Positions 17,482-26,779 are shown, counted from the stretch's first letter. The stretch: 64,000 nucleotides of DNA from Deltaproteobacteria bacterium (GCA_021794015.1 JAJYRQ010000017.1:1-64000); one strand, 5' to 3'. Numbers and translations: made by a program. The notes: generated from the letters alone by a model not told the origin.

Positions 17482-18866
17482 GGTCGAGCGAAAAGATGCC
17501 GGCAGAAAAAGCCGCGGCGAAAGCGGCGCACGGCCCGCCGGCCGCGCCGGCGCTTGCCGGACGCCGGGTCATGGTGGTCGGACTCGGTGTCAGCGGCAGG
17601 GCGGCGGCCCGGCTGCTCCACCGCTTGGGCGCGCAACTGCTGCTGGCCGACGCCCGGCGCGAAGCCGCTAAGGGGCTCGACGTGGACGGCCAGGTGCTGA
17701 TCGGCGATCCCGCTCCCGGCCGGCTGGCCGGCGTGGAGCTGGCGGTGGCGAGCCCCGGCGTTTCCCCCGATGCGCCGCTCTTGCGCGCGCTCGACAGCGC
17801 CGGCGTGCCGGTTATCGGCGAGCTCGAGCTGGCCTGCCGGTTTATCAGCGCGCCGATCGTGGGCGTCACCGGAACCAACGGCAAGAGTACCGTAACTACG
17901 CTTGTCGGCGCGATGCTCAAGGCTGCCGGACATCGCGTCTTCGTGGGCGGCAATCTGGGAACTCCGCTGAGCGAGGCGGCCGGAGCGGAACTGGACGTTG
18001 CCGTAGTCGAGGTCTCGAGTTTCCAGCTCGAACGGATCGAGACTTTCAGACCTCGCGTGGCAGTGCTGCTCAACATAACCGAGGACCACCTCGACCGCCA
18101 TCGCAGCCTTGAGGCGTACCGCAGAGCCAAGGCGCGCCTGTTCATGAACCAGGGCGCAGAGGACTGGGCGATCGTGAACCGCGACGACCCGCTGGTTTGG
18201 GATTTGCGCTCGGGACTGCGCGCGCGGGTGCTTAGCTTTGGCGCGCGGCCGGCGCCGGCGCCGGCCGCCTGGAGCGAGGGACAGCGCGTGGTGCTCGATG
18301 ACGGCCGCACGCGCCGCCAGTTGAGCCTGGCGGCGACGCGCCTTGTCGGCATCCACGCCAGCGCCAACGCGATGGCGGCGGCCGGCGCGGCGATGCTCCT
18401 GGGCGTGCCAGCCGAGATCGCCCAGCGCTGCCTCGAGTCGTTTGTCGGCCTGCCGCATCGGATGGAGCGCTTCTGCCGGCGCGACGGGGTGGATTTCGTG
18501 GACGACTCGAAGGCGACCAATGTGGGCGCGGTGGTGGCCGCGCTGGCCGCGCTTTTCGGGCCGGTCATCCTGCTCGCCGGGGGGCGTGACAAGGGCGGCA
18601 GCTATGCGCCGCTTTGCGCTGCGGCCAAGGGGAAGGTGCGCCTGGCGATTCTGTTCGGCGAAGCCAGGGAAACGATGCAGCAGGCGCTCAAGGGCGGCGC
18701 CAAGACGCTGCTTGCGCAGGACCTCGAAGAGGCGGTGCGAAGCGCGTGGGCCGCGGCCAGACCCGGCGACACGGTGCTTTTGTCGCCCGCCTGCTCGAGC
18801 TTCGATCAGTTTATCGACTATGCGGAGCGTGGCCGGCGTTTTCAGGAATTGGTGGCTTCGCTCTAG
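17478..18866 (+). CDS. murD: UDP-MurNAc-L-Ala:D-Glu ligase
   Basis: A 462-residue Mur ligase adding D-glutamate to UDP-MurNAc-L-alanine. An N-terminal Rossmann domain reads [17 protein letters not shown]. The ATP loop is VGVTGTNGKSTVT (K136). The central domain has EVSSFQLE and NITEDHLDRH, and the C-terminal domain has DDSKATNVGAV and LLAGGRDKG, all typical of MurD. It starts with an ATGA overlap with mraY. Its 3' end overlaps the start of the ftsW frame. An unconserved 20-residue N-terminal extension rich in Ala and Lys precedes the Rossmann domain. Confidence 0.96.
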   Translation: MRSSEKMPAEKAAAKAAHGPPAAPALAGRRVMVVGLGVSGRAAARLLHRLGAQLLLADARREAAKGLDVDGQVLIGDPAPGRLAGVELAVASPGVSPDAPLLRALDSAGVPVIGELELACRFISAPIVGVTGTNGKSTVTTLVGAMLKAAGHRVFVGGNLGTPLSEAAGAELDVAVVEVSSFQLERIETFRPRVAVLLNITEDHLDRHRSLEAYRRAKARLFMNQGAEDWAIVNRDDPLVWDLRSGLRARVLSFGARPAPAPAAWSEGQRVVLDDGRTRRQLSLAATRLVGIHASANAMAAAGAAMLLGVPAEIAQRCLESFVGLPHRMERFCRRDGVDFVDDSKATNVGAVVAALAALFGPVILLAGGRDKGGSYAPLCAAAKGKVRLAILFGEARETMQQALKGGAKTLLAQDLEEAVRSAWAAARPGDTVLLSPACSSFDQFIDYAERGRRFQELVASL

Positions 18867-19968
18867 GGCGCGGCTTAGGCTTGAGCTCGATCCCTGGCTG
18901 TGTCTGGGGGCGGGGGGTCTGCTCCTTTTGGGCCTGCTGATGGTGCTCAACACGACCTATTTTCTCGACCGGGAAAAGACCGGCAGCGGCTTTCGCTTTT
19001 TTGTGCTGCAGTTGCGTCACGTCGCTTTGGGCCTTGGCCTGGCCCTGGCGCTGTCGCGCTTTTCGTTGCGCGGGCTTAAGCGGCTTGCGCTGGCCGGCCT
19101 GGCCGGCTCGGCGCTGCTGATGGCGGCGTTGTGGGTTCCGGGTCTGGGGCTGGTGCGCGGCGGCGCGCGGCGCTGGCTTAAGTTGGGGCCGGTGGTGGTC
19201 GAACCGTGCGAGTTCGCCAAGCTTGGCCTGGTGCTGTTTCTGGCCGATTTTCTCAGCCGGCGCGAGGAGCGGCTGGCAGACTTCAAGGCCACGGCGCTGC
19301 CGGCGCTGGCGCTGGCGGTGCCGCTGGTGGTGGCGGTGTTTAGGCAGCCCGACTTCGGCGACGCGGTTATCCTGGTGCTCTTGTGTCTGACGATGCTCTT
19401 TGTGGCGGGCGTGCCGCTGCTGCAGGTTGGCGGGCTGACCGGCGCAGCGGCGTCGGTTCTGCTGTTCGAGCTGGCGCGCAAGGCCTACCGGCGCCGGCGT
19501 TTGGCGGCTTTTCTCGACCCCTGGCGGCTGGCGCGCGGCGCGGGGTTTCAGCTAATCCAGTCGTACATCGCGCTGGGCGCCGGCGGCCTTTTTGGCGTAG
19601 GGCTCGGCGCCAGCCAGCAGAAGATGTTCTACCTTCCGCAGGCGCACAGCGACTTCGTCTTTGCCGTTATCGTCGAGGAGTTCGGCCTGGCTGGTGCCGT
19701 GGCAGTGCTGGCGCTGTTCGCCGCGATTGCGGGGCGCGGCATGCAGGTGGCGCGCCGCGAGCCGCAGGCCTTTGCCAGCCTGCTGGCGGCCGGTCTTACG
19801 GCCCTGCTCTCGCTTCAGGCCATAATCAATATAGCGGTGGTCATCGGGCTGGTGCCGACCAAGGGCCTGCCGCTGCCTTTCGTGAGCTACGGCGGCAGCG
19901 CCGTGGTTGCGGCGATGAGCGCGCTCGGGATGCTGCTTGCCTTGGCGCGCAGGCCGGCGGTGCGATGA
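18820..19968 (+). CDS. ftsW: Septal peptidoglycan polymerase FtsW
   Basis: A SEDS-family membrane glycosyltransferase of about 380 residues that polymerises lipid II at the septum with FtsI. It has about ten hydrophobic segments. GGARRWLKLGPVVVEPCEFAKL matches the conserved loop with the EP(S)E-like region, PDFGDAVIL the catalytic aspartate region, and the C-terminal signature is GLVPTKGLPLPFVSYGGS. The start is uncertain. ATG 18820 and GTG 18829 lie inside the 3' end of murD in another frame; neither has a strong ribosome site, which suggests translational coupling. Its stop overlaps the murG start (ATGA at 19965). Confidence 0.94.
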   Translation: MRSVAGVFRNWWLRSRARLRLELDPWLCLGAGGLLLLGLLMVLNTTYFLDREKTGSGFRFFVLQLRHVALGLGLALALSRFSLRGLKRLALAGLAGSALLMAALWVPGLGLVRGGARRWLKLGPVVVEPCEFAKLGLVLFLADFLSRREERLADFKATALPALALAVPLVVAVFRQPDFGDAVILVLLCLTMLFVAGVPLLQVGGLTGAAASVLLFELARKAYRRRRLAAFLDPWRLARGAGFQLIQSYIALGAGGLFGVGLGASQQKMFYLPQAHSDFVFAVIVEEFGLAGAVAVLALFAAIAGRGMQVARREPQAFASLLAAGLTALLSLQAIINIAVVIGLVPTKGLPLPFVSYGGSAVVAAMSALGMLLALARRPAVR

Positions 19969-21053
19969 AGGTGGTAATTGCAGGCGGAGGGACGGGCGGC
20001 CACTTCTTCCCCGCGCTGGCGGTGGGAGAGGAGTTGGCGCGCCGCTTTGCGGGCACGGAGGTGGTCTATGTCGGCAGTACCGGCGGATTCGAGGCCCGCT
20101 GGCTTGCCGCAAGCGGCCATCGCTACCGCTTGCTGGGTTCCCGCGGCGTGCGCGGCCGCGGTTTTGCAAGCCGTCTGTCGGCGCTCGCCAGGTTCGTCGC
20201 GGCGCTCGGCGGCGCGCTCTGCCTCGTGCGCAGCTTTCGGCCCGACGTGGTGGTGAGCGCGGGCGGCTATGCTGCGGCGCCGGTGGCAGCGGCCGCCGTG
20301 CTGTGCCGAAGGCCGCTGGTGCTGCTCGAACAGAACACGCGGCCCGGCTTGGTCAACCGCCTGCTGGCTCGGTTTGCCAGCGCTGTTTGCGTCGGCTTCG
20401 AGGAGGCGGCCGGCGCGTTCGGCCGCGCCCAGGTGGTGGTGACCGGGAATCCCGTGCGCTTTGTGCCAAACGGCGCCTGGGCGCAGCCGGCCGAGGAGCG
20501 CCCGCTGGTGCTCGTGCTGGGCGGCTCAAGCGGCGCCCATCGGCTTAACCTCGGCGTGATCGGCGCGTTGAAAATTATCCGCGAGCGCGCTATACAATGG
20601 ACGTTCCTCCACCAGGCTGGGGAGGCGGATGTGGCCGTGGTGCGGGAGGCCTATGCGACGCTCGGCTGCCGGGCCGAGGTGGTCGCCTTTATCGAAGAGA
20701 TGGCGCAGGCGCTCAGCCGGGCCTCGTTGGTGGTGGCTCGCGCGGGCGCGATGACGGTCTCCGAGGTGGCGCTGGCCGCGAGGCCGGCGGTCTTTATACC
20801 GTACCCCTTCCATAGCGATCGCCAGCAGGAGTGGAACGCTCGGGTTCTGGAGCGCCAGGATGCCGCCGTGATCGTCGCCGACGACGACGCGCTGGCCGAT
20901 AACCTGGCGCGCCGGCTGAGCGAGCTGCTTGAGGACCGCGCGCGGCTGGCCGCGATGGGCGCGCGCGCCCGCCTGACAGCCAAGCCGCAGGCGCGAAGCG
21001 CGGTGGCCCGGGTTTGCGCTCGGGCGGCCGGAATCGAATCGGTGGCAACGTGA
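19965..21053 (+). CDS. murG: UDP-GlcNAc transferase MurG (lipid II synthase)
   Basis: A 362-residue GT-B glycosyltransferase that adds GlcNAc to lipid I on the cytoplasmic membrane face. The N-terminal VVIAGGGTGGHFFPALA is the glycine-rich loop. VVSAGGYAAAP, LLEQNTRPGLVNR and LVLGGSSGA are typical, and the UDP-GlcNAc region is VVARAGAMTVSEVA. The usual ADHQ motif near PYP is SDRQQEWNA here. Both ends overlap neighbours by four bases (ATGA with ftsW, GTGA with murC), which points to coupled translation. Confidence 0.96.
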   Translation: MKVVIAGGGTGGHFFPALAVGEELARRFAGTEVVYVGSTGGFEARWLAASGHRYRLLGSRGVRGRGFASRLSALARFVAALGGALCLVRSFRPDVVVSAGGYAAAPVAAAAVLCRRPLVLLEQNTRPGLVNRLLARFASAVCVGFEEAAGAFGRAQVVVTGNPVRFVPNGAWAQPAEERPLVLVLGGSSGAHRLNLGVIGALKIIRERAIQWTFLHQAGEADVAVVREAYATLGCRAEVVAFIEEMAQALSRASLVVARAGAMTVSEVALAARPAVFIPYPFHSDRQQEWNARVLERQDAAVIVADDDALADNLARRLSELLEDRARLAAMGARARLTAKPQARSAVARVCARAAGIESVAT

Positions 21054-22480
21054 AGCTGCAGCCGTCCAACAACACGGGTCTCTTGGCCAAGCGCCATCAG
21101 TTGCATTTCGTGGGCGTCGGCGGCAGCGGCATGAGCGGCATCGCTGAGCTTTGCCAAAAACTCGGCTTTGCCGTAACCGGGTGCGACCTGCGCGCCGGCG
21201 CAAACACCGCCCGGCTCGAGGCGCTCGGCATCCCGGTTGCCATCGGGCACGCCACCGAGCACGTCGGCGCCGGACTGGACGCCGTGGTCATTTCGTCGGC
21301 GGTGAAGTTCTCGAATCCCGAGGTCGGCCGCGCCCGGGCGCTGAAAATTCCGGTAATCCCGCGCGCCGAGATGCTGGGCGAACTGCTCCGGCTGGCCCGG
21401 GTCGGGATAGCCGTGGCCGGCACCCACGGCAAGACGACGGCCACCTCGTTCATCGCCCGAATACTGGAGGAAGCGGGCCTCGATCCCACGGTGGCAGTGG
21501 GTGGTAACCTGCGCGCCCACGGCACCAACGCCCGGCTGGGTGGCGGCCAGTTCATGGTGGCCGAGGCCGACGAAAGCGACGCCTCTTTCCTGCTGCTGGC
21601 GCCGGCGATTGCCGTGGTCACCAATATTGATCCGGAACACCTCGACCATTACGGCAGCATGGAACAGGTGCGCGAGGCCTACCTGAGCTTTATGAACCGG
21701 GTGCCGTTCTACGGGCGCGTGGTGCTGGGAATCGACAGCCTCGAGGTGCGCGCGCTGGCGGCGGCGGTGCGCAAACCGATGGTCACCTACGGGCTGGACC
21801 GCGCAGCCGATCTGCGCGCCGACGAGGTGCGGATCGAGGGTATGGAGACCCGGTTTACGGCGGTGTTGAAGGGGCGGGAGTTGGGCGTGGTGCGGCTGCC
21901 GCTGCCGGGCCTGCACGTGGCGCTTAACGCGCTTGCGGCGCTGGCAGTGGCGCTCGAGGCCGGAATCGATTTCCAGCTCGCCAGCCGCGCGCTGGCCTCG
22001 TTTGCCGGCATCCAGCGCCGCTTCGAGGTCAAGGGCGAGCTGCTGGGCCGGATAGTGCTGGACGACTACGCGCACCATCCCGCCGAGGTGCGAGCGACGC
22101 TGGCGGCCTGCCGGGCAGCCTTCGCCCGCCGCACGCTGGTGTTGTTTCAGCCTCATCGGTTCACCCGCCTGCGCGATCTGTTCAACGATTTCCTCGGGGC
22201 CTTTGACGAGGCCGACGCGCTCTACCTGATGGACGTCTACCCGGCCGGCGAGTCGCCCATCGCCGGAGTCAACTCGCGCCGGCTCTACGAGGCGCTCTGC
22301 AGCCGCGGCCACCTTGACGTGCAGTACGTGGGCGACGCGGCAACCGCCGTGTTTCGCCTGGCGGCCGACAGCGCGGCGGGCGACCTGGTGGTTACCATGG
22401 GCGCAGGCGACGTCTACAAGGTCGGCGAGCGCTTGCTGGCCACGCTGGAGGAGGCGGCCAAGGGCGATGACCGAGCTTGA
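21050..22480 (+). CDS. murC: UDP-MurNAc:L-alanine ligase
   Basis: A 476-residue Mur ligase that starts the stem peptide by adding L-alanine. The UDP-binding N-terminus is HFVGVGGSGMSGIAELC. The ATP loop is VAGTHGKTTATS (K128). VAEADESDASF, NIDPEHLDHYGS, DDYAHHPAEV and FQPHRFTRLRDL are diagnostic. GTG 21050 overlaps the murG stop (GTGA). The frame continues upstream, but those residues belong to murG. The 3' end overlaps murB by 14 bases. Confidence 0.97.
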   Translation: MKLQPSNNTGLLAKRHQLHFVGVGGSGMSGIAELCQKLGFAVTGCDLRAGANTARLEALGIPVAIGHATEHVGAGLDAVVISSAVKFSNPEVGRARALKIPVIPRAEMLGELLRLARVGIAVAGTHGKTTATSFIARILEEAGLDPTVAVGGNLRAHGTNARLGGGQFMVAEADESDASFLLLAPAIAVVTNIDPEHLDHYGSMEQVREAYLSFMNRVPFYGRVVLGIDSLEVRALAAAVRKPMVTYGLDRAADLRADEVRIEGMETRFTAVLKGRELGVVRLPLPGLHVALNALAALAVALEAGIDFQLASRALASFAGIQRRFEVKGELLGRIVLDDYAHHPAEVRATLAACRAAFARRTLVLFQPHRFTRLRDLFNDFLGAFDEADALYLMDVYPAGESPIAGVNSRRLYEALCSRGHLDVQYVGDAATAVFRLAADSAAGDLVVTMGAGDVYKVGERLLATLEEAAKGDDRA

Positions 22481-23375
22481 GCGCAGGCTCTGCGGACGCT
22501 TCGGCAACCGGCTTCAGACGGGCCGGCCGCTCGCCGATCTGACGTCGTTCGGCATCGGCGGTCCGGCCGACCTGCTGCTGGTGGTCGAGGAGGTGGCCGA
22601 ATTGGTCTTCGCACTTTGCGCGGCCGACCAGGCCGGAGTGCCGGCGTTTTGCCTGGGGGCGGGCACCAATTTGCTGGTAAGCGACCGCGGCGTGCGCGGA
22701 CTGGTGCTGCGGCTGGGCCGCACATTTCAGCAGCTCCGGATCGACGGCAGCCGGCTTATCGCCGGCGCCGCAGCGCCTTTCGGCCGCGTGGTCGAGACTG
22801 CAGTGGCGGCGGGATTGGGCGGGCTTGAGTTCGGCGAGGGCATCCCCGGCTCGGTCGGCGGAGCGCTGGTGATGAACGCCGGCGCTTTCGGCGGAGAGCT
22901 GGCCCAGGTCGTACGCCGGGTCGAGGGCGTGACGCGTGCCGGGGTCGAGCTTGCGCTGGAGCGCGAGCAGGCCGGCTTTGCCTACCGCAAGAGCGGGCTG
23001 CCGGGCGGGTTTGTCGTCACCGCGGCCGAGTTCGAGTTGACGCCGGCAGACCCGGCGAGCCTGCGCGAGCGGGTTGCGGTGCTGAGAGCGCGACGGCAGG
23101 CGCGGCAGCCTTCCGGGCTGCCCAATGCCGGATCGGTCTTCAAAAATCCCCCCGGCCAGTTCGCCGGCCGGCTGCTCGAGGCGGTCGGTTTGAAGGGCTA
23201 CCGGCTCGGCAGAGCGGCGTTCTCCGACCGGCATGCCAATTTCATCGTTAACCTGGGTGGCGCCCGGGCCTCGGAGGTAAGAGAGTTGGTCGGGCTCGCC
23301 AGCCGCCGCGTCAAGGACAGATTCGACGTCAGCCTGGAGCCGGAGCTCAAGATGGTCGGCGATTGGTCGGATTAA
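22467..23375 (+). CDS. murB: UDP-N-acetylenolpyruvoylglucosamine reductase
   Basis: A 302-residue FAD enzyme that reduces the enolpyruvyl group to give UDP-MurNAc. LTSFGIGGPADLL and LGAGTNLLVSDRGVRGLV form the FAD-binding part. GIPGSVGGALVMNAGAFGGE is the diphosphate loop. PNAGSVFKNP contains the catalytic serine, and the terminal glutamate is in LEPELKMVG. Size and motifs fit the shorter type II MurB. The ATG at 22467 overlaps the murC end, with AAGG just upstream. The usual next gene, ddl, is absent; ftsQ follows directly. Confidence 0.96.
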   Translation: MTELERRLCGRFGNRLQTGRPLADLTSFGIGGPADLLLVVEEVAELVFALCAADQAGVPAFCLGAGTNLLVSDRGVRGLVLRLGRTFQQLRIDGSRLIAGAAAPFGRVVETAVAAGLGGLEFGEGIPGSVGGALVMNAGAFGGELAQVVRRVEGVTRAGVELALEREQAGFAYRKSGLPGGFVVTAAEFELTPADPASLRERVAVLRARRQARQPSGLPNAGSVFKNPPGQFAGRLLEAVGLKGYRLGRAAFSDRHANFIVNLGGARASEVRELVGLASRRVKDRFDVSLEPELKMVGDWSD

Positions 23376-23398
23376 CGGAGAGGGTCGGAGCGGAGTCG

Positions 23399-24130
23399 GT
23401 GGCGGGACGTCGGGCCAAGAGCAACGCAAAGCGGCCGGGCCAGTGGACGGTGCGGAAGGTGGGTCTGGTGGTGTGCGCCTTTTTCGGGCTCGGAGTGCTT
23501 GCCGGTTTAAGCCCCACGGGGCGGCTGGCCGCGCGCCGCGCCGCCAACTCTGTGTCCCTGGCGCGCCGGCTGCTGGCGCAAATCGTGCCGGCGCTCTACC
23601 AGCAACCCCGCCCGGCGCCGGCAAGTCGGGCGGATGCGCCCGGCGGCGCGGCGGCACTGGTTGAACGCGGGGACGGTCTCTACCTGCTCGACCAGGAGGG
23701 CGGCCTGAGCGGTCCGCTTTCGGCCGGCGCGCCGCAAAGCCTTCCGGTGCTGAGCGGCCCCGCAGTTAGAACCGCCTCCTCGCGGGCTCTGCTTGAGTAC
23801 GCGGCGGTCGCGGTGCGGATGGAAGCGGCGCTGGCGACGGCGGTCTCCGAGACGGAAGTCAAAGACGACGGTCGGATGGAGCTTTTCCTGGAACGCTACC
23901 CGCTCGAGCTGGTGATCGACCGGCATCCGGCAACGGTCGAGTTCGAACGGGCGGGTTGGCTTTGGCGGCGTTGGCAGGGAAGGCACCGGCTGATTGCGTC
24001 GATCGATCTGACGCCCGCGGGACAGGCGGTGGTTCGCCTGCGCCGCGAGGCGGTCGGCCCGGCCGTCGAGGCGGGCGCCGCCCGGCGGCCTGCGCGGCTG
24101 GCGCGGGCTTCTGCGGGACGCGTGCCATGA
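23399..24130 (+). CDS. ftsQ: FtsQ/DivIB-like division protein, apparently without POTRA domain
   Basis: A 243-residue bitopic protein in the ftsQ position. A basic cytoplasmic tail (about 22 residues) is followed by a transmembrane helix (VRKVGLVVCAFFGLGVLAGL). A low-complexity linker of some 55 residues comes where the POTRA domain should be. The beta domain then starts near LVERGDGLYLLDQEG, followed by LPVLSGP and the late strands ELVIDRHPATVEFERAGW and LIASIDLTPAGQAVVRL. I find no FxxxxIxVxG...L...PWV...V-type POTRA pattern. GTG 23399 has GGAG eight bases upstream; a TTG at 23363 is the alternative. The stop overlaps ftsA (ATGA). Confidence 0.8.
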   Translation: MAGRRAKSNAKRPGQWTVRKVGLVVCAFFGLGVLAGLSPTGRLAARRAANSVSLARRLLAQIVPALYQQPRPAPASRADAPGGAAALVERGDGLYLLDQEGGLSGPLSAGAPQSLPVLSGPAVRTASSRALLEYAAVAVRMEAALATAVSETEVKDDGRMELFLERYPLELVIDRHPATVEFERAGWLWRRWQGRHRLIASIDLTPAGQAVVRLRREAVGPAVEAGAARRPARLARASAGRVP

Positions 24131-25356
24131 AAGACGTCGTGGTCGGCCTCGACGTTGGCACCAGCAAGGTCTGCGCGCTGGCGGTCGGCCCGGTGGGAGA
24201 CAACGGCCACAAGCCGGCGGTTTTGGGCTACGGCGTGGCTCCTTGCAGCGGGTTGCGCAAGGGAGTCGTGGTGAACATCGACGCGACGGTCGAGGCGATT
24301 CGGGCCGCAGTGGCCGAGGCGTCCAGGTCGGCCGGGGTGCGCATCGGATCGGTCATTTCCGGCCTTTCCGGCGCGCACATTCTGGGGCTTAGCAGCCACG
24401 GCGCGGTCGGGGTGAGGGGTGGCGAGGTCGGCGCGCGCGACGTTGCCCGCGTCATCGAGGCGGCGCGCACCGTTGCCATTCCGCCCGAGCGGCAGGTGAT
24501 TCACGTGCTGCCTCAGCGCTTCCGGGTTGACGACCAGGAGGGCGTGCGCGATCCGGTTGGGATGGCCGGGGTGCGCCTGGAGGCGAACATTCACCTGGTC
24601 ACCGCGGCGCGAACCTCGAGCCAGACCTTGGCCCGGTGCTGCGAGCGGGCCGGCGTAAGCCCAACCATGCTGGTCTTCGAACCGCTGGCATCGGCTGAGG
24701 CCGCGCTCTACGAGGAGGAGCGCGAACTGGGCGCCGCGCTGGTGGACATCGGAGGCGGCACCACCGACATCGCCGTCTTCTACCAAGGCGCGGTGCTGCA
24801 CACCGCGGTCGTTCCTTTGGGCGGCAGCCATCTTACCAACGATCTCGCCGCCGGGCTGCGCACCTCGTTTGCCGACGCCGAGCAGCTCAAGTTAAGCTTC
24901 GGCGTCGCCACCAACCTGGTGGTGGGCCGCGAGGAGACCGTGCAGGTGCCCGGGGTCGGCGGCCGGCCGCCGCGGCCGGTGCCGCGCCGGCTGCTGGGCG
25001 AGATTCTAGGGCCGCGCATGGAGGAAATACTGGAGCTGGCGCGCCGCGAGATGGCCCGTGCGGGCGTCGGCGCCGAAGACCTCGTCTCGGGCGTGGTGCT
25101 GGTGGGCGGCAGTTCGCTGCTCGAGGGCAGTCAGGAACTGGCCGAGCGCATCTTCAACCTGCCGGTTCGCAAGGGCCTGCCGGTCAACCTTGCGGGCCTG
25201 CCCGAGGAATTGATGAAACCGATGTACACCACGGTGGCCGGCCTGGCGCTTTACGCAGCCGCCGGGCGGCTCGGCCGCAACGGCAGCCGGGCCGGGCACC
25301 GGCTTGCGCAGAGGTTTCGGTTGCGCGTGAGCGATTGGTTAAGCGAGTTTTTTTGA
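24127..25356 (+). CDS. ftsA: Cell division ATPase FtsA
   Basis: A 409-residue actin-fold protein tethering FtsZ to the membrane. VVVGLDVGTSKVCALA is phosphate 1, ALVDIGGGTTDIAVF is phosphate 2, and GVVLVGGSSLLEG is the adenosine motif. SHE/1C subdomain features (GLSGAHILGLSSHGAV) follow the first motif. The C-terminus RLAQRFRLRVSDWLSEFF is the amphipathic membrane-targeting helix. Length and layout are normal. It starts in an ATGA overlap with ftsQ and is 96 bases before ftsZ. Confidence 0.97.
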   Translation: MKDVVVGLDVGTSKVCALAVGPVGDNGHKPAVLGYGVAPCSGLRKGVVVNIDATVEAIRAAVAEASRSAGVRIGSVISGLSGAHILGLSSHGAVGVRGGEVGARDVARVIEAARTVAIPPERQVIHVLPQRFRVDDQEGVRDPVGMAGVRLEANIHLVTAARTSSQTLARCCERAGVSPTMLVFEPLASAEAALYEEERELGAALVDIGGGTTDIAVFYQGAVLHTAVVPLGGSHLTNDLAAGLRTSFADAEQLKLSFGVATNLVVGREETVQVPGVGGRPPRPVPRRLLGEILGPRMEEILELARREMARAGVGAEDLVSGVVLVGGSSLLEGSQELAERIFNLPVRKGLPVNLAGLPEELMKPMYTTVAGLALYAAAGRLGRNGSRAGHRLAQRFRLRVSDWLSEFF

Positions 25357-25452
25357 GGCGGAACACAACCCACAATCCGGCAGGACCAACGGCTGGCGGC
25401 TCAAAGCTCGAGGGAACCGCAGCGGCGGTGGGGATGAGGAGGACGAGGGACA

Positions 25453-26733
25453 ATGATTGAGCTGATTGACGCGCCCGATCCGGGCGCGCGCATCAAGGTG
25501 ATCGGCGTCGGCGGCTGCGGCGGAAACGCCGTCAACCACATGATCCGGTCGGGCCTGGGCGCCGTCGATTTCGTCGCGGTGAACACCGACAGCCAGGCGC
25601 TGCGCAACAACAACGCGCCGCTGCGCGTCCAGGTGGGCGAAACGACCACCCGCGGCCGCGGCACCGGCGGCAATCCGGAGGTCGGCCGCAAGGCGGCCCT
25701 GGAAGACGAGGAGCGGCTGCGCGAGCTTATCCTCGGCGCCGAGATGGTTTTCGTCACCGCCGGGATGGGCGGCGGCACCGGCACGGGGGCGGCGCCGGTC
25801 ATCGCCCGGCTGGCGCGCGAGGCGGGCGCGCTCAGCGTGGCGGTGGTTACCAAACCGTTCCAGTTCGAGGGCCGCAGGCGGATGCATCAGGCCGACGAAG
25901 GGCTGCGCGAGCTGCGCAAGGCGGTCGATACGCTGATAACGATTCCCAACCAGCGGCTGCTCTCAATCGCCAGCCGCAGCACCTCGCTGCGCGACGCCTT
26001 TCAGAAGGCCGATGACGTCTTGCTCCAGGCGGTGCGCGGCATCTCGGAGCTGGTGACCGTCCACGGCCTCATCAATCTCGACTTCGCCGACGTTCGCTCG
26101 GTGATGGCCGAGATGGGCATGGCGATGATGGGCGCGGCGAGCGCCTCGGGCGAGAACCGTGCCAGCGAGGCGGCCCAGCGGGCGATCGCCAGCCCGCTGC
26201 TCGAGGACCTCTCGATCAAGGGGGCGCGCGGACTGCTTATCAACATCACCGGCGGCTCGGACCTTACGCTGTTCGAGGTAAACGAAGCGGCCACCCTCAT
26301 CCAGGAAGAGGCCCACGAAGACGCCAACATCATCTTCGGCGCGGTCATCGACGAAAACGTGCGCGACGAGCTGCGGGTGACGGTGATTGCCACCGGCTTC
26401 GGCGATCTCCACGCGCGCGCCAACGGCGCCCTGGCGGCCGGCGCGCCAGCCACGGCGCCGGTCATGGCCGCGCCGACCGCGGCGGTGGCCCATCCGCCGA
26501 TAGGCGCCGAGCTGGGTGCGCGCGGACCGGCCCTGGCCCGACCCGAGACGCCCAAGCCGGTGCGCCGGCTCGGGCTGCTGCTCGACGACGCGCTGGATAT
26601 GCCGGCCTTTCGCCGGCGCAACGGCGAGGCCCGTTCTCACAAGGAAGCGGCCGAGTTCGGCCGTGCGCCTGCGGCCGAGGCCGACGAAAACGGATTCGAC
26701 GTCCCGGCCTTCCTGCGCCGGCCGCTCAACTGA
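25453..26733 (+). CDS. ftsZ: Tubulin-like GTPase FtsZ with two C-terminal peptide copies
   Basis: A 426-residue FtsZ that forms the Z-ring. The nucleotide site has [12 protein letters not shown] and the tubulin signature GGGTGTG (G106-G112). [11 protein letters not shown] is the T7 synergy loop. The globular domain ends near residue 320. A Pro/Ala-rich linker follows. The end carries two copies of the conserved peptide: DMPAFRRR at 382-389 and DVPAFLRR near 416-423, 26 residues apart. Canonical FtsZ has one such peptide, bound by FtsA, ZipA and other partners. The ribosome site GAGGACGAGGGACA lies before ATG 25453. Confidence 0.97.
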   Translation: MIELIDAPDPGARIKVIGVGGCGGNAVNHMIRSGLGAVDFVAVNTDSQALRNNNAPLRVQVGETTTRGRGTGGNPEVGRKAALEDEERLRELILGAEMVFVTAGMGGGTGTGAAPVIARLAREAGALSVAVVTKPFQFEGRRRMHQADEGLRELRKAVDTLITIPNQRLLSIASRSTSLRDAFQKADDVLLQAVRGISELVTVHGLINLDFADVRSVMAEMGMAMMGAASASGENRASEAAQRAIASPLLEDLSIKGARGLLINITGGSDLTLFEVNEAATLIQEEAHEDANIIFGAVIDENVRDELRVTVIATGFGDLHARANGALAAGAPATAPVMAAPTAAVAHPPIGAELGARGPALARPETPKPVRRLGLLLDDALDMPAFRRRNGEARSHKEAAEFGRAPAAEADENGFDVPAFLRRPLN

Positions 26734-26748
26734 CGGCGCCGATGCGCG

Positions 26749-26779
26749 CCCGGCCCGCGCCGATGGCGCGCGGGCCGGG
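26749..26779 (+). terminator. GC-rich hairpin after ftsZ
   Basis: CCCGGCCCGCGC (26749-26760) pairs perfectly with GCGCGGGCCGGG (26768-26779) across a 7-base loop, just after the ftsZ stop and before the convergent VWA gene. There is no clear T-run, so intrinsic termination is not certain. It may instead protect the 3' end of the dcw transcript. Confidence 0.5.

Noticed and set aside
17373..18953. A 526-residue minus-strand frame across murD
   Set aside because: It has low-complexity composition; the plus strand encodes all MurD motifs.
20651..22507. A 618-residue minus-strand frame across murG and murC
   Set aside because: It is a shadow of two certain genes, with no motif or ribosome site.
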